This document shows positions 25,725 through 43,840 of a stretch of 64,000 nucleotides of DNA, piece by piece. The translations under genes were made by a program, and so were the position numbers. The stretch is from Scylla paramamosain (taxonomy: Eukaryota; Arthropoda; Malacostraca; Decapoda; Portunidae): positions 3,492,692 to 3,556,691 of the forward strand of contig NC_087155.1 of NCBI RefSeq assembly GCF_035594125.1, in the 5' to 3' direction. Under the pieces are notes generated by a model. That model saw only the letters and a list, made by a program, of their open reading frames with translations, was not told the DNA's origin and did not search any database. The first letter of the stretch is position 1, and the number at the start of each line of letters is the position of its first letter.

Positions 25725-28700
25725 AAGCAGTAGACACCTGCCGAAACGATAACTACTCCCAGTGAGATCTAAAGCACTGTTCAGGGGGTGCTGTGAACTT
25801 ATCATTAAACCCAGCTGTGACCTCACTGAACGTTTCAAAACCCTTTGTGTCTCACAACACAAGGGGGCAGTCACAGCCTGCCCTCTAAAGACAACTCTCT
25901 TCCTACACACAAAACTACAAGCACCTAATAACACACACACCCTTCACTCAAAAATTTTAAACTCATCATTGCGACTCCTACACCAGCCTCGCCTACAACC
26001 AGTCCCCATCTGGGGAGGGGACCATAAATGTCCCCAGGTCGGACTGCCTTTCTGTCGACGACCCTAAGTGTCTTGACACCCCCCTCAACTTTTTCTTCAT
26101 TAACTTCTGCGACATTCGCGGTCTAAGATCTAATTTTCAGTCTGTAGAACACCACCTCTCCTCTTCTATACCTCATCTTCTTTTCCTCACTGAAACTTGG
26201 GTGTCTGAGGCAACTGACAGTAGCCCCTTTTCTGTTTCCTCCTACTTTCTCTATCCTCATTTTCGATCCAAAGCTGGATGCTGCGTTTATGTGCGCAACG
26301 ACTTAATCTGCTCTCGTGCCCACACACGAGAAAGAAATTCTTTGTTAAGTAGTCAAGTCAAGGAAGTTAAGTAGTCAAAGAAATTCTTTGACTACCTAAC
26401 TTCCAAAGTGGAGCACATTCTGACCCTCTTCCCTTTTGCAGAGATCTCCATTCTTGGAGACTTCAATGTTCACCACCAGCTTTGGCTTTCTTCTCCCTTC
26501 ACTGACCATCCTGGTGAAATAGCCTTCAACTTTGCCATCCTTCACGACCTAGAGCAATTGGTGCAACACCCTACTCGTATTCCTGACCGTCTTGGAGATA
26601 CGCCCAACATTCTTGACCTTTTCCTGACCTCTAATCCTTCTGCTTATGCTGTCACCCTTTCTTCTCCATTGGGCTCCTCCGATCACAATCTCATGTCTGT
26701 ATCTTGTCCTATCGCTTCAATCCCTCCTCAGGATCCCCCTAAGCGAAGGTGCCTCTGGCGTTTTGCCTCTGCTAGTTGGGGGGACCTGAGGAGGTATTTT
26801 GCTGATTTTCCTTGGAATTACTACTGTTTCCGTGTCAGGGACCCGTCTTTGTGTGCTGAGCGCATAACAGAGATGATAGTGTCTGGCATGGAGGCGTACA
26901 TTCCTCACTCTTTTTCTCGTCCTAAACCTTCCAAACCTTGGTTTAACACAGCTTGTTCTCGTGCTATACATGATAGAGAGGTGACCTACAAGAGGTATTT
27001 AAGCCTTCCATCACCAGAATCTCATGCACTTTATATTTCTGCCCGGAACCATGCCAAGTCTGTTCTCCAACTAGCCAAAAACTCCTTCATTAACAGAAAG
27101 TGTCAAAACCTTTCAAGATCTAACTCCCATCGTGACTTCTGGCATCTAGCCAAAAATATCTCCAGTAACTTTGCTTCTTCTTCTTTCCCTCCTCTATTTC
27201 AACCAGACGGCATCACTGCTATCACATCTATTTCTAAAGCTGAACTCTTCACTCAGACCTTTGCTAAAAACTCTACCTTGGACGATTCTGGGCTTGTTCC
27301 TCCCTCTCCTCCACACTCTGACTACTTCATGCCACCTATTAAAATTCTTCGCAATGATGTTCTCCATGCCCTCGTTGGCCTTATGGACCTGATGGGGTCC
27401 CTCCTATTGTTCTCCGAAACTGTGCCTCCGTGCTTGCACCTTGCCTAGTCAAACTCTTTCAGCTTTGTCTGTCAACATCTACCTTTCCTTCTTGCTGGAA
27501 GTTTGCCTACATTCAACCTGTTCCTAAAAAGGGTGACCGTTCTAACCCCTCAAACTACCGTCCTATTGATTTAATTTCCTGCCTATCTAAAGTTTTTGAA
27601 TCTATCCTCAACAGGAAGATTCTTAAACATCTATCACTTCACAACCTTCTATCTGATCACCAGTATGGGTTCCGTCAAGGTCGCTCTACTGGTGATCTTC
27701 TGGCTTTCCTTGCTGAGTCTTGGTCATCCTCTTTTAGAGATTTTGGTGAAACTTTTGTTGTTGCCTTAGACATATCAAAAGCTTTTGATAGAGTCTGGCA
27801 CAAAGCTTTAATTTCCAAACTACCCTCCTACGGCTCATATCTATCTCTCTGTATACCTTCATCTCAAGTTTCCTTTTAGACCATTTTATTGCTGCTGTGG
27901 TAGACGGTCACTGTTCTTCTCCTAAATCTATTAACAGTGGTGTTCCTCAGGGTTATGTCCTGTCACCGACTCTCATCTTATTATTCGTTAATGATCTAAA
28001 CCAAACTTCTTGTCCTATCCACTCCTACGCTGATGATACCACCCTGCACTTTTCCACATCTTTTCATAGACGTCCAACCCTTCAGGAGGTAAACATTTCG
28101 CGCAGGGAAGCCATAGAACGCTTGACTTCTGATCTTTCTAAAATTTCTGATTGGGGCAGAGCAAACTTGGTATTATTCAATGCTTCAAAAACTCAATTCC
28201 TCCATCTATCAACTCGACACAACCTTCCAGACAACTATCCCCTCTTCTTCATTGACACTCAACTGTCCCCCTCTTCTACACTGAACATCTTCGGTCTGTC
28301 CTTTACTTATAATCTGAACTGGAAACTTCACATCTCATTTCTAGCTAAAACAGCATCTATGATGTTAGGTGTTTTGAGACGTCTCCGCCAGTTTTTCTCA
28401 CCCCCCAAGCTGCTAACTCTGTACAAGGGCCTTATCCGTCCATGTGTGGAGTATGCTTCACATATCTGGGGGGGGGGGGGGGTTCCACTCATACTGCTCT
28501 TCTAGACAGGGTGGAATCAAAAGCTTTTCGTCTCATCAACTCCTCTCCTCTAACTGACTGTCTTCAGTCTCTCTCTCACTGCCGCAGTGTTGCATCTCTA
28601 GCTGTCTTCTACCGCTATTTTCATGCTAACTGCTCTCCTGATCTTGCTAACTGCATGCCTCCCCTCCTCCCACGGTCTCGCTACACAAGACTACCTTCTT

Positions 28701-28981
28701 TCTCTCACCCATATTCTGTCCACCTAACGCAAGAGTTAACCAGTATTCTCAATCATTCAACCCTTTCTCTGGTAAACTCTGAAATTCCCTGCCTGCTTCT
28801 GTATTTCTACCTTCCTATGACTTGAATTCCTTCAAGAGGGAGGTTTCAAGACACTTATTCATCAATTTTTGACTGCTGCTTTGACCCTTTTATGGGACCG
28901 GCATTTCAGTAGGCATTTTTTTTTTTTTTATTGGATTTTTGTTGCCCTTGGCCAGTTTCCTTCCTACATAAAAAAAAAAAA
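25725..28981 (+). mobile_element. near full-length LINE, copy 2, degraded
   Basis: It begins with the family's 5' end (gcagtagacacctgccg) and runs through both enzymatic domains to the family 3' UTR. It ends in a poly-A tail at 28970-28981, after which satellite resumes (gcaaatgtgaaat). The insertion splits a satellite monomer, with at most a 4-5 bp target duplication (agca or aagca) that the poly-A makes ambiguous. The ORF is broken by an internal deletion with a palindromic scar near 26330-26404 and by later frameshifts, so this copy is dead. Confidence 0.93.
25975..28860 (+). pseudogene. LINE endonuclease/reverse transcriptase ORF, broken
   Basis: The endonuclease part keeps [19 protein letters not shown] and GSSDHN, the signature residues of an AP-like endonuclease. 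The reverse transcriptase part keeps [13 protein letters not shown] (motif A), a GVPQGYVLSPT motif and YADDTTLHF (motif C). A deletion of roughly 170 bp near 26330-26380 removes endonuclease sequence. Further frame changes occur near 27390-27430, 27840-27900 and 28460-28500, and the last lies at a run of G. The tail keeps the family's conserved C-terminal region. Copies 3 and 4 show what the uninterrupted frame looks like. Confidence 0.9.
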
Positions 28982-37030
<8,049 letters not shown>

Positions 37031-37306
37031 ACAAAGTTAGGTACCAAAACGTAAAAATGCACGAAAAACACTATATATGGGAATAAAAAAAACATTACCA
37101 GAAATGTGTGTTTTCAGTGCTTTTCAGCGTGTTAGGTACCAAAACGCTAAAAATCATGTTAAATAAAACCATACTTCCATAAACGTGTTATTTTATTGTT
37201 TTTGAGCTTCTTAGATCCCATAAAGGCAAAAACTTGCAAATAGCACTCTATATGGGAAAAAAAAAACATAACATTACCAAAAACGCTTATTTTGTTTTAG
37301 CTTCTT
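37031..37306 (-). repeat. satellite in inverted orientation
   Basis: From about 37031 the landmarks appear as reverse complements: gttaggtaccaaaacg, aaacattaccagaaa, gtgttaggtaccaaaacgc and ctctatatggg. The array edge therefore contains a head-to-head switch. The inverted monomer is interrupted at agcttctt (37299-37306) by the exon-like segment. Confidence 0.85.
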
Positions 37307-37313
37307 TCTGCAG

Positions 37314-37543
37314 GTGACCACTCAGACTTGGAAGTTCTCTCTCAAGCGCTGGAAACCCAACAGCAGATTCGTCTGAGCATGGACGAGCTGGCCATGGTGC
37401 AGCAGGACCAGGGGCTGGCTGTACAAAACATGTCCCAGGCACTTCGACAATCTGTTGAAGTGCAGAGGAACATTTTGCATTCATTGCAGCAGCTGGTAAC
37501 ACTTGCTGAGCACTTCATGAATGTCAACACCAGCCAGCAATAA
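37314..37543 (+). CDS. putative terminal exon of an unidentified gene, coiled-coil C-terminus
   Basis: A polypyrimidine-rich stretch ending in tttctgcag (37305-37313) is a good 3' splice site. The frame after it is open for about 76 codons to a TAA at 37541-37543 and is rich in Gln, Leu, Glu and Ser, with spacing that suggests an amphipathic coiled coil (ALETQQQIRLSMDELAMVQQ and ILHSLQQLVTLAEHF). Base composition is unlike the AT-rich satellite on both sides. The exon would start in phase 1, its first two bases completing a codon. I see no start codon, donor partner or poly-A signal on this strand. It may be the displaced last exon of the minus-strand gene fragment at 39045-39711, or a captured exon. 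Product unknown. Confidence 0.5.
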
Positions 37544-37588
37544 TTTTTAGAATTCTAATGTTTACCTTTCATAAGTTTACCTTTATTA

Positions 37589-37668
37589 AGCTTCTTCCAT
37601 ACCAAAACAATCAAACGTATGCAAAAACACCCGTTATGGACAAATGGAATAACATTACCAAAATATTA
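37589..37668 (-). repeat. satellite in inverted orientation, resumed after the exon-like segment
   Basis: The inverted satellite resumes with agcttcttccataccaaaac, then tatgcaaaaacaccc and ggaataacattaccaaaa, the reverse complement of the forward monomer. The word agcttctt (37589-37596) is the same 8 bp at which the monomer was interrupted at 37299-37306. Confidence 0.8.
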
Positions 37669-39044
37669 TACTATACTATACTATACCTAGGTATATTATA
37701 GCACTTATGGAATCAACAATTTAAATGCCTGAGAGATATACGAGTATTCCTCAAAAAAAAAATAGAAAAAAAAAATAGGTCATAGTAGCAAGAACAACAG
37801 ACTTACTGGCAGGAGTTGTATAATCAGTGCTCATTGCACTGGAGGACGCAACTGAATACACGTTAACATGTTATTCACCACTGCATGTTTAGTGCCCTCT
37901 AAGGGGTGTGATGTTCCCTTGTGGCAGACGATAATTACAAATCCTATCACTGGATTAAGAGAAATACAAATACTGAAACTTTTATGATTTTTAATAAATA
38001 ATGGAATAATCCGAAATAATAATAATAAAAAGAAAGCAATTCAGAAATACAAAATAAATGGTAGCGTACTCTTCAGTTACATAATTCAGAAATACAAAAT
38101 AAATGGTAGCGTATTCTTCAATTACATAAAAACTACGATGGAGATATTTTCGCGACTACTGAGTTGTGGGGGAGACCAGAGAATAAATAAATAAATAACA
38201 AATATATATCCAAAAAGTATGTATATACCTGAGGACAGTCTCACACGGTGATCTCGAACCAGGTGGTTTCACTAGTCCCGTGGAGAAAACCAACAAAAAA
38301 AGAACGAAAAAATGCGAATATCTATCCACTCAGAAAACAGTTTATCATCAGGAATATCTGAGGAGAATCCGAGAGGGTCTGAGGAGAATCCGAGAGAGTC
38401 TGAGGAGAATCCGAGAGAGACTGGCTTTGCTTGTGAGGAAATCGGCGGGAAACTAAGGATAAAGGTTTCCAATGGGGAAATTTATTAAGTTATAATTTTG
38501 TTTTTAGTAGGGGGGGGCGACTAGGTTGTGAGTTCAGGGATGAAAAATATGAATAATTAAGTTACTGTTTACTTTATAGTTGTTACTTTAAGAAGTTTAA
38601 TTCAATGGACTTTTGAAATCAATTGGGGAATTAGTCAAAGTCTGGTATCTCTTCCCGGCTTGCGTAGCAACAGGGGTGACAGGGCAGCGAAGCAAAGAAG
38701 ACTTATCAGATTCGTCAACCTCATTGGCGCGGCGTAATTATCTGGGATTTGTTTGGGCTGGTTTAAGACCTTACCATTATAGAATTAATTTTATCATATT
38801 AAGGGCTCCCCATTCTCTGGGATTAGGTGAAAAATTCGCCTCTATAACCTGGCCAAGCAGGAGAAATTACGTTTATTCACGGGGTAAATTTGTTATAGAA
38901 GTGGTCAACACAGTGACGCTGAGAGGGGGGGGGGGGAAAAGCAAGGACAAAAGGACACTGAGGAGAGGAGGGGAAGGGGAGGGGTTAGTCACATGGTACT
39001 GAGATTCTGGTCACCCCCGCACACTACATGGGCCCTAGCCTAGG
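37669..39044. other. non-coding stretch with small tandem repeats
   Basis: No gene is supported here. The stretch holds a short TATAC repeat near 37670-37690, a 45-bp sequence repeated twice (38039-38083 and 38084-38128, starting attcagaaatac), and a 21-bp sequence repeated three times (38357-38419, starting tctgaggagaatccgag). It also holds a G-run near 38928-38938 and a purine-rich stretch to 38985. A 129-codon open frame at 38613-39002 has no recognisable domain, and its end runs through the G-rich repeat, so I do not call it a gene. Confidence 0.6.
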
Positions 39045-39264
39045 AAAAAAATAGAAATATACATAATTAATTTCTCAGCACTACACATGTAGTCATCTGT
39101 AACATGGATAATTTGAACAAAGACGCTCTCATCCAGTGCAGATGACACAGCATTGTTAAATCCAGAGGCCCCTGCAGACCCAGCAACACCAGCAGAAGAG
39201 GGTTGGATGGTTCCAACACCACAGCTGCTGGAAGGCTGTGGTCCTTCTAGAGGCCCTGACACTT
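39045..39264 (-). CDS. putative internal exon B of an unidentified minus-strand gene
   Basis: On the minus strand, ctttttttctttttcag immediately precedes 39264, a strong 3' splice site. The exon begins with two bases that complete the codon left open by exon A, and the frame is then open for about 70 codons. The sequence is rich in Ser, Gly, Ala and Pro (SGPLEGPQPSSS, SSAGVAGSAGASG), which looks like a disordered linker. The 3' end of the exon is not fixed; the lower coordinate given is only the end of the open frame. Function unknown. Confidence 0.5.
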
Positions 39265-39593
39265 CTGAAAAAGAAAAAAAGAAAAGAAAAAGGTGCTGTC
39301 ATTATTGTAGGTAGAGAATAAGCTGGTATTCTTTGAGTGATGTTTTTATTGACAAATTTTTCTCTTAATTAGCTGTCAACCTAGTTATGTCAATGTCTAT
39401 CACATGGTTTTGCTGAGTTGGTGTGTAAGTGTGCAGATATCTACACTCAGGAAGATAAGTATTGGACATGATGCTGCTAGCCCCATGGAAGATGATGCTG
39501 TAACATAATTTTTGTTACATTACAGTACTGCATTTAAAGTTAAAAACAGCATTAATTTACAAAATGTAATTTGACCTTTGGTAGCTTACTTAC

Positions 39594-39711
39594 GCAGTGT
39601 GGCGCCATCATGTTCAGGGTATGGCAGTCCTGCAAATGCTGTGGGAGACAACATCGGCAGCATGACCAACTCCACAGCAGTGTATGTTGTCTCATCTGGA
39701 GGTCCCCCTAC
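39594..39711 (-). CDS. putative internal exon A of an unidentified minus-strand gene
   Basis: The 118-bp exon has an acceptor (tgtatccatgcag before 39711) and a near-consensus donor (ctgc followed by gtaagtaag, 39593 downwards). It encodes VGGPPDETTYTAVELVMLPM and then LSPTAFAGLPYPEHDGATL. It ends one base into a codon, and exon B starts with the two bases needed, so splicing the 329-bp intron keeps the frame open. The GGPP segment resembles the region after the Myb/SANT-like domain in zeste/MSANTD or Harbinger-associated proteins. That is only a resemblance, and no Myb domain exon was found upstream. The upstream part may lie beyond the LTR element at 40890 or be lost. Confidence 0.5.
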
Positions 39712-39899
39712 CTGCATGGATACAAATGTTGCAATTATCAGCCACTTAAAAGTTCCCATGTAAAGCCAAATCAAATTGGTGTAAATCATGAATGTATTAG
39801 AGCATACTGATGTTATTTAGCACTGCAGTGGTCACTGAATTGGACCTGACTGCCAGAGGTACTGTACATGCTCCTGTTTATAATCCACTGCTTAGTTGG

Positions 39900-39981
<82 letters not shown>
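39900..39981. repeat. (AT)n microsatellite
   Basis: About 80 bp of TA dinucleotides in non-satellite DNA. Confidence 0.96.
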
Positions 39982-39983
<2 letters not shown>

Positions 39984-40087
39984 ACTATATACTCATATTT
40001 TGTAATAATGCCAATAATGAAATACAACATGTACACAAGAGCAAACTTTTTATATAACTGCAGGGGTTTTAAGCACTGCTAACAATC

Positions 40088-40122
40088 ACCTAACCTAACT
40101 AACCTAACCGTAACCTAACCCT
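40088..40122. repeat. degenerate telomere-like CCTAA repeat
   Basis: Five to six CCTAA units with small irregularities (cacctaacctaactaacc, then ctaaccgtaacctaaccc). It is interstitial and single-orientation, unlike the palindrome at 18889-19185. Confidence 0.75.
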
Positions 40123-40889
40123 CCTTCCTCAGCAAAGTAAAACCAATATTTAAGAAATAAAATTTATTACAGCAGTTTGGGTCCCAAAGGCTGAGCAGAA
40201 AGAAACATTTTTTTTTCTTTCAGTATGCAACTGAAAGTCATACAGAGGAATTTGTTCATATTACTCAAAACAATGTCCAGTGATGCCCAAAAAACAGTAG
40301 TTAATTAAATTTCATAAGCAATTAGGTCAAGACAAAATATTAAGCAAATATGCTAGTGTGGGTAAATTTTTACTCTTTCATCTGTTTATCTTTTCCATAT
40401 GAAACTATTTGCTTTTTGTTATTTTTGGTCTACACTGAATTAGTATGTTAATCAAACCTGATGTAACTTAACCAAAGTAATGTAACAAAACCAAATAATA
40501 TAACCTAACCAAAGACAAACCTTAAATAGCTAAAATAACCTTGCTTCTCTAAAAATCTGTACATATAGCCATTTAACAATTGCTGTCATTATTATAATTA
40601 ATTTGCAGTTGGTATATGTGAGGTTCAAATTACTCTGAAATGACAAAATGTATCTGATGAGAAGGATAAGAAAAGTCATGTTGAGACTGGTGAAAGAGTA
40701 AAAGAATACCCTATTATGTGTCTGCTGAACCATAAGCCATGATTTCACTTACTTGCAGCAGGACATCACACTATTTTTTGGTAATATCACAATAATTCCA
40801 TCCATATAGCTCTCTATCCCTCTTCTGTGTCAACTGCACCATGCTAAGTTTGCAACTATGCTAATAAAAATGTGATAAGAATAACCAAT

Positions 40890-41224
40890 TGTGGTAATTA
40901 TTGTACATTGGCAACACTGATTGGCGTTACTGTTTTCACGTTTGGTAGCACTGTGTATCGTCAGTCACAATGGTACCACAGGCCAGTGCAGACCCAGCTG
41001 TTTCCTTCTGTTAATGTGTGAGTTTGTGTGTGTATTTATGTTGTTTTGTCCTGTTATGTACTGTGTTCGTGCTGTGTTGCATGATTGTCATTAATTGTTT
41101 ATATTGAGTTAATGTGTTGTGTAATTGTCGGTAGTTATTTTTGTTTATCTGTTACAGATATGAGAGCCTGGTATTTTGTTGAATAAAGCTTGGAGTTGCC
41201 ACCAAGCGTTTCAGTCTCATTACA
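40890..41224 (+). repeat. 5' long terminal repeat
   Basis: 335 bp, starting tgtggtaattattg and ending tttcagtctcattaca. It contains AATAAA at 41182-41187 near its end. The 15-bp stretch 41173-41187 is exactly complementary to the sequence just inside the LTR. Any promoter is presumably upstream of this stretch; no convincing TATA box was identified. Confidence 0.95.
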
Positions 41225-41225
41225 A

Positions 41226-41240
41226 TTTATTCAACAAAAT
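41226..41240 (+). promoter_or_regulatory. candidate self-priming primer-binding site
   Basis: This site lies one base after the 5' LTR, where the minus-strand primer normally anneals. It does not begin with TGG, which would pair with a tRNA CCA end. Instead it is the perfect 15-base reverse complement of 41173-41187 in the LTR. In Tf1 and related self-primed Ty3/Gypsy elements the RNA's own 5' end anneals to the primer site. If transcription starts near 41172, the same arrangement would hold here. The start site is an inference. Confidence 0.5.
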
Positions 41241-41247
41241 TCCCGTC

Positions 41248-41994
41248 ATGGCTAAGTTGCTTAAGCCATGCCGACTGGACACGGATCCCAGCTCTCCTAC
41301 GGCAGCCAAGGAGTGGAAACACTGGCACCGCACGTTTCAAAACTTCATTGAGGAGAGTGGAGAGGCCGCACCTAACAAGCTGAGAGCTCTAGTGAACTGT
41401 GTATCCCCGAGTGTGTATGAACTCATCGAAGACTGTGTTTCATATGAAAGTGCCAATGCAAAACTGGAGAGTGTTTACGTCAAGTTACCAAATGAGATTT
41501 TTGCAAGGCATGTTTTGGCAACCCAACGACAGCAGTCGGGCGAATCCCTTGATTAATTTTTGAGGGAGCTACATAAACTAAGCAAGGACTGTAACTTCAA
41601 GGCAGTCACAGCTGAACAATATCGGGAGGAGCTGGTACGTGATGTGTTTATTAACGGTATTGCCTCTGCATTTATTCGTCAGCACCTGCTAGAAAGTAAT
41701 TCCTTGAATCTGGAGGCGGCATACAGTCAAGCCCGTACATTGGACCTTGCCCAGCGGAATGCTGATGCATACACGTCTTCCTTGCCTGTTCCTCATGCTG
41801 CAGCTTTAGTTCCAGGACAGCAGGAACTGCCCAGTGATGACCAACAACTGCAGTCAACGAAAGAAGGGGCAGAAAGAAGAACACCTGTGGACTTGACTGT
41901 CGCTGCTGTACACGTATCTAAGAAGAAATGCTATTTTTGGGGTAATGCATTCCACATTACAGGTAGGGCTAGTTGTCCTGCACGTTCTGTTACA
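41248..41994 (+). pseudogene. gag region of the LTR retrotransposon, with an in-frame stop
   Basis: The start is the first ATG after the LTR (41248, MAKLLKPCRLDTDPSSP). This is the capsid-like part, which would package element RNA into particles. The frame carries a TAA at 41554-41556 inside an otherwise continuous capsid-like sequence and reopens immediately in the same frame (FLRELHKLSKDCNF). A degenerate Cys/His stretch near 41928-41980 looks like a first zinc knuckle that has lost its second cysteine. Whether the stop is simple damage or is read through cannot be told from one copy. Confidence 0.85.
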
Positions 41995-42711
41995 TGCAAC
42001 AACTGTGGTAAAATGGGTCATTTTGCCAAAGTCTGTAGATCCAAAGCTAAGGCTTATGATAGCACTACTGCCACACTGTATAATCCCACTCTGCTCACAC
42101 TTGCTACCACTTTTCCAAAGAATCTTTCACATGCAGCTACAGACATCACTGTCAATGGTCATTCATTGAAGGCACTAATCGACTCATGCAGTTCGGATAG
42201 CTTCATAAGTGAGAAAGTGGCACATAAATTAAAGCTGACAATAGTTCCAGCAAGCAAGGAGATTTCAATGGTGTCAGCATCTTTAAATACTAGCTCCCCA
42301 GGGTATGTTACAGTAGACTTGGGTCATGTTGATCAAAATTACCCATGTGTTCAGCTAGGAGTCTTAAAGGATTTATGTTGTGATGTGATCTTGGGTCATG
42401 ATTTTCAAAAACAACACAAGAGTGTAACTTTTCAGTATGGGGGAAATAAGCCAAGTTTAAGGGTAACTAGTAACTGTGCATTGGCAACAGCTGATATCGA
42501 GGAGCCTTCACTGTTTTCGAACTTGCCTCAACAATGTAAACCAATTGCAGTTAAATCCAGACACTATTGCAAAGATGACCAGTTATTTATAAATGACCAG
42601 ATATCACGCTTGCTGTCTGAAGGCGTCATTGAGCCAAGCATATCCCCATGGAGAGCACAGGTCGTAGTTGTGAAAAAACCACTTGACAGGCACAAAAAGA
42701 GACTGTATTGA
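41995..42711 (+). pseudogene. zinc knuckle, protease and N-terminal RT of the LTR retrotransposon
   Basis: The same frame continues through a CCHC zinc knuckle (CNNCGKMGHFAKVC, 41995-42036), which binds element RNA. The aspartic protease region follows, with LIDSCSSDSFI near 42175-42207 and VILGHDF near 42388-42408. The usual catalytic triplet is Asp-Ser/Thr-Gly; here the third position is Cys. The frame then enters the start of reverse transcriptase (LLSEGVIEPSISPWRAQVVV) and runs into a stop at 42711, because a frameshift lies near 42683-42700 at an A-rich run. Confidence 0.88.
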
Positions 42712-43840
42712 TTATTCTCAAACCATCAACCAATACACAGAACTAGATGCATATCCCCTCCCAAGGATAGAGGACATGGTACATAATCTTGCAAAATACA
42801 AGGTGTTTTCTACGTTTGACTTGAAGAGTGCATACCACCAAATCAGCATTAAAGAGAGTGAGAGGAAGTATACTGCTTTTGAGGGTGCAGGAAAACTGTA
42901 TCAGTTTTGTAGGGTTCCATTTGGTGTCACTAATGGAGTAGCTGTATTTCAGAGAGCTATGGATAAATTAGTTGAAGATGAGGATCTTAAAGATACTTTC
43001 CCATATCTCGATAATATTACTGTAGCTGGATCAACTCAGGATGAGCATGATGAAAATGTTAAGAAGTTCTTGGAGGTTGTTCGAAAACGGAAGCTCACCC
43101 TCAATGAATCTAAATCAGTTATGTCTGTGCCTATAATCAATGTTCTCGGGTATTGTGTTGGTGATAATGTCATAAAGCCTGATCCTGACAGATTACGTCC
43201 CCTTCAAGAATTACCACCTCCTACCAATATGGGGTCTTTGCGAAGAGTTCAAGGGTTGTTTGCATATTATGCTAAATGGATCCCTGGCTTCTTTGATAAA
43301 ATCCAATCTTTGATAAACACAAAAACTTTTCCGCTGAGTGAATCAGCACTAACTGCCTTTAACTCCTTGAAAAAGCAGCTTATGGATGCTTCTCTAAGAT
43401 CTGTGGATGAGAGCCTTCCTTTTGTTGTGGAGTGTGATGCTTCGGAGGTCACTATCTCAACAGTCTTAAACCAGGGTGGCCGGCCAGTAGCTTTTATGTC
43501 AAGAACGCTTCAGGGAAGTGAGCTGCATTATCCTGCTGTAGAAAAGGAGGCTACAGCTATTATTGAAGCAGTTCGCAAGTGGAGTCATTTCTTAGCTAGA
43601 CGACATTTTACTCTGATTACTGATCAGTGCTCTGTGATGTTCATGTTAGACAACAGAAAGCGAACCAAGATAAAGAATAACAAGATACAAGAGTGGAGGC
43701 TGGAGCTGGCATCATTCAATTATACAATACAGTATCGTCCTTGGAAACAGAATGTTGCGCCGGATACCTTGACTCGTGCATACTGTTGTTCTGTTTCCTC
43801 AATGTTGAATCTCACTGACATCTTTGCCACCCTGGGATAA
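42683..43840 (+). pseudogene. reverse transcriptase and RNase H of the LTR retrotransposon, frame shifted
   Basis: In the next frame the RT core is intact to the eye: YPLPRIEDM, FSTFDLKSAYHQI (motif A), FCRVPFGVTNG and a YLDN active site (43004-43015). The RNase H domain follows from about 43424 (VVECDASEVTIS, LHYPAVEKEATAI). YLDN replaces the more common YxDD; it may be a feature of this subfamily rather than damage. The frame ends at a stop at 43838-43840, where a second shift into the integrase frame occurs between about 43806 and 43825. Confidence 0.9.

Larger units (their letters stand above)
39712..40889. other. non-coding stretch with (AT)n and telomere-like repeats
   Basis: No gene is supported. 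It contains an (AT)n tract at 39900-39981 and a short run of degenerate CCTAA units at 40088-40122. The rest is AT-rich sequence that may be intron of the minus-strand gene fragment. The LTR retrotransposon begins at 40890, directly after its target duplication ccaat (40885-40889). Confidence 0.6.

Noticed and set aside
38613..39002. A 129-codon plus-strand open frame
   Set aside because: No recognisable domain, and its end runs through a G-run and purine-rich repeat. No splice or promoter context was found.
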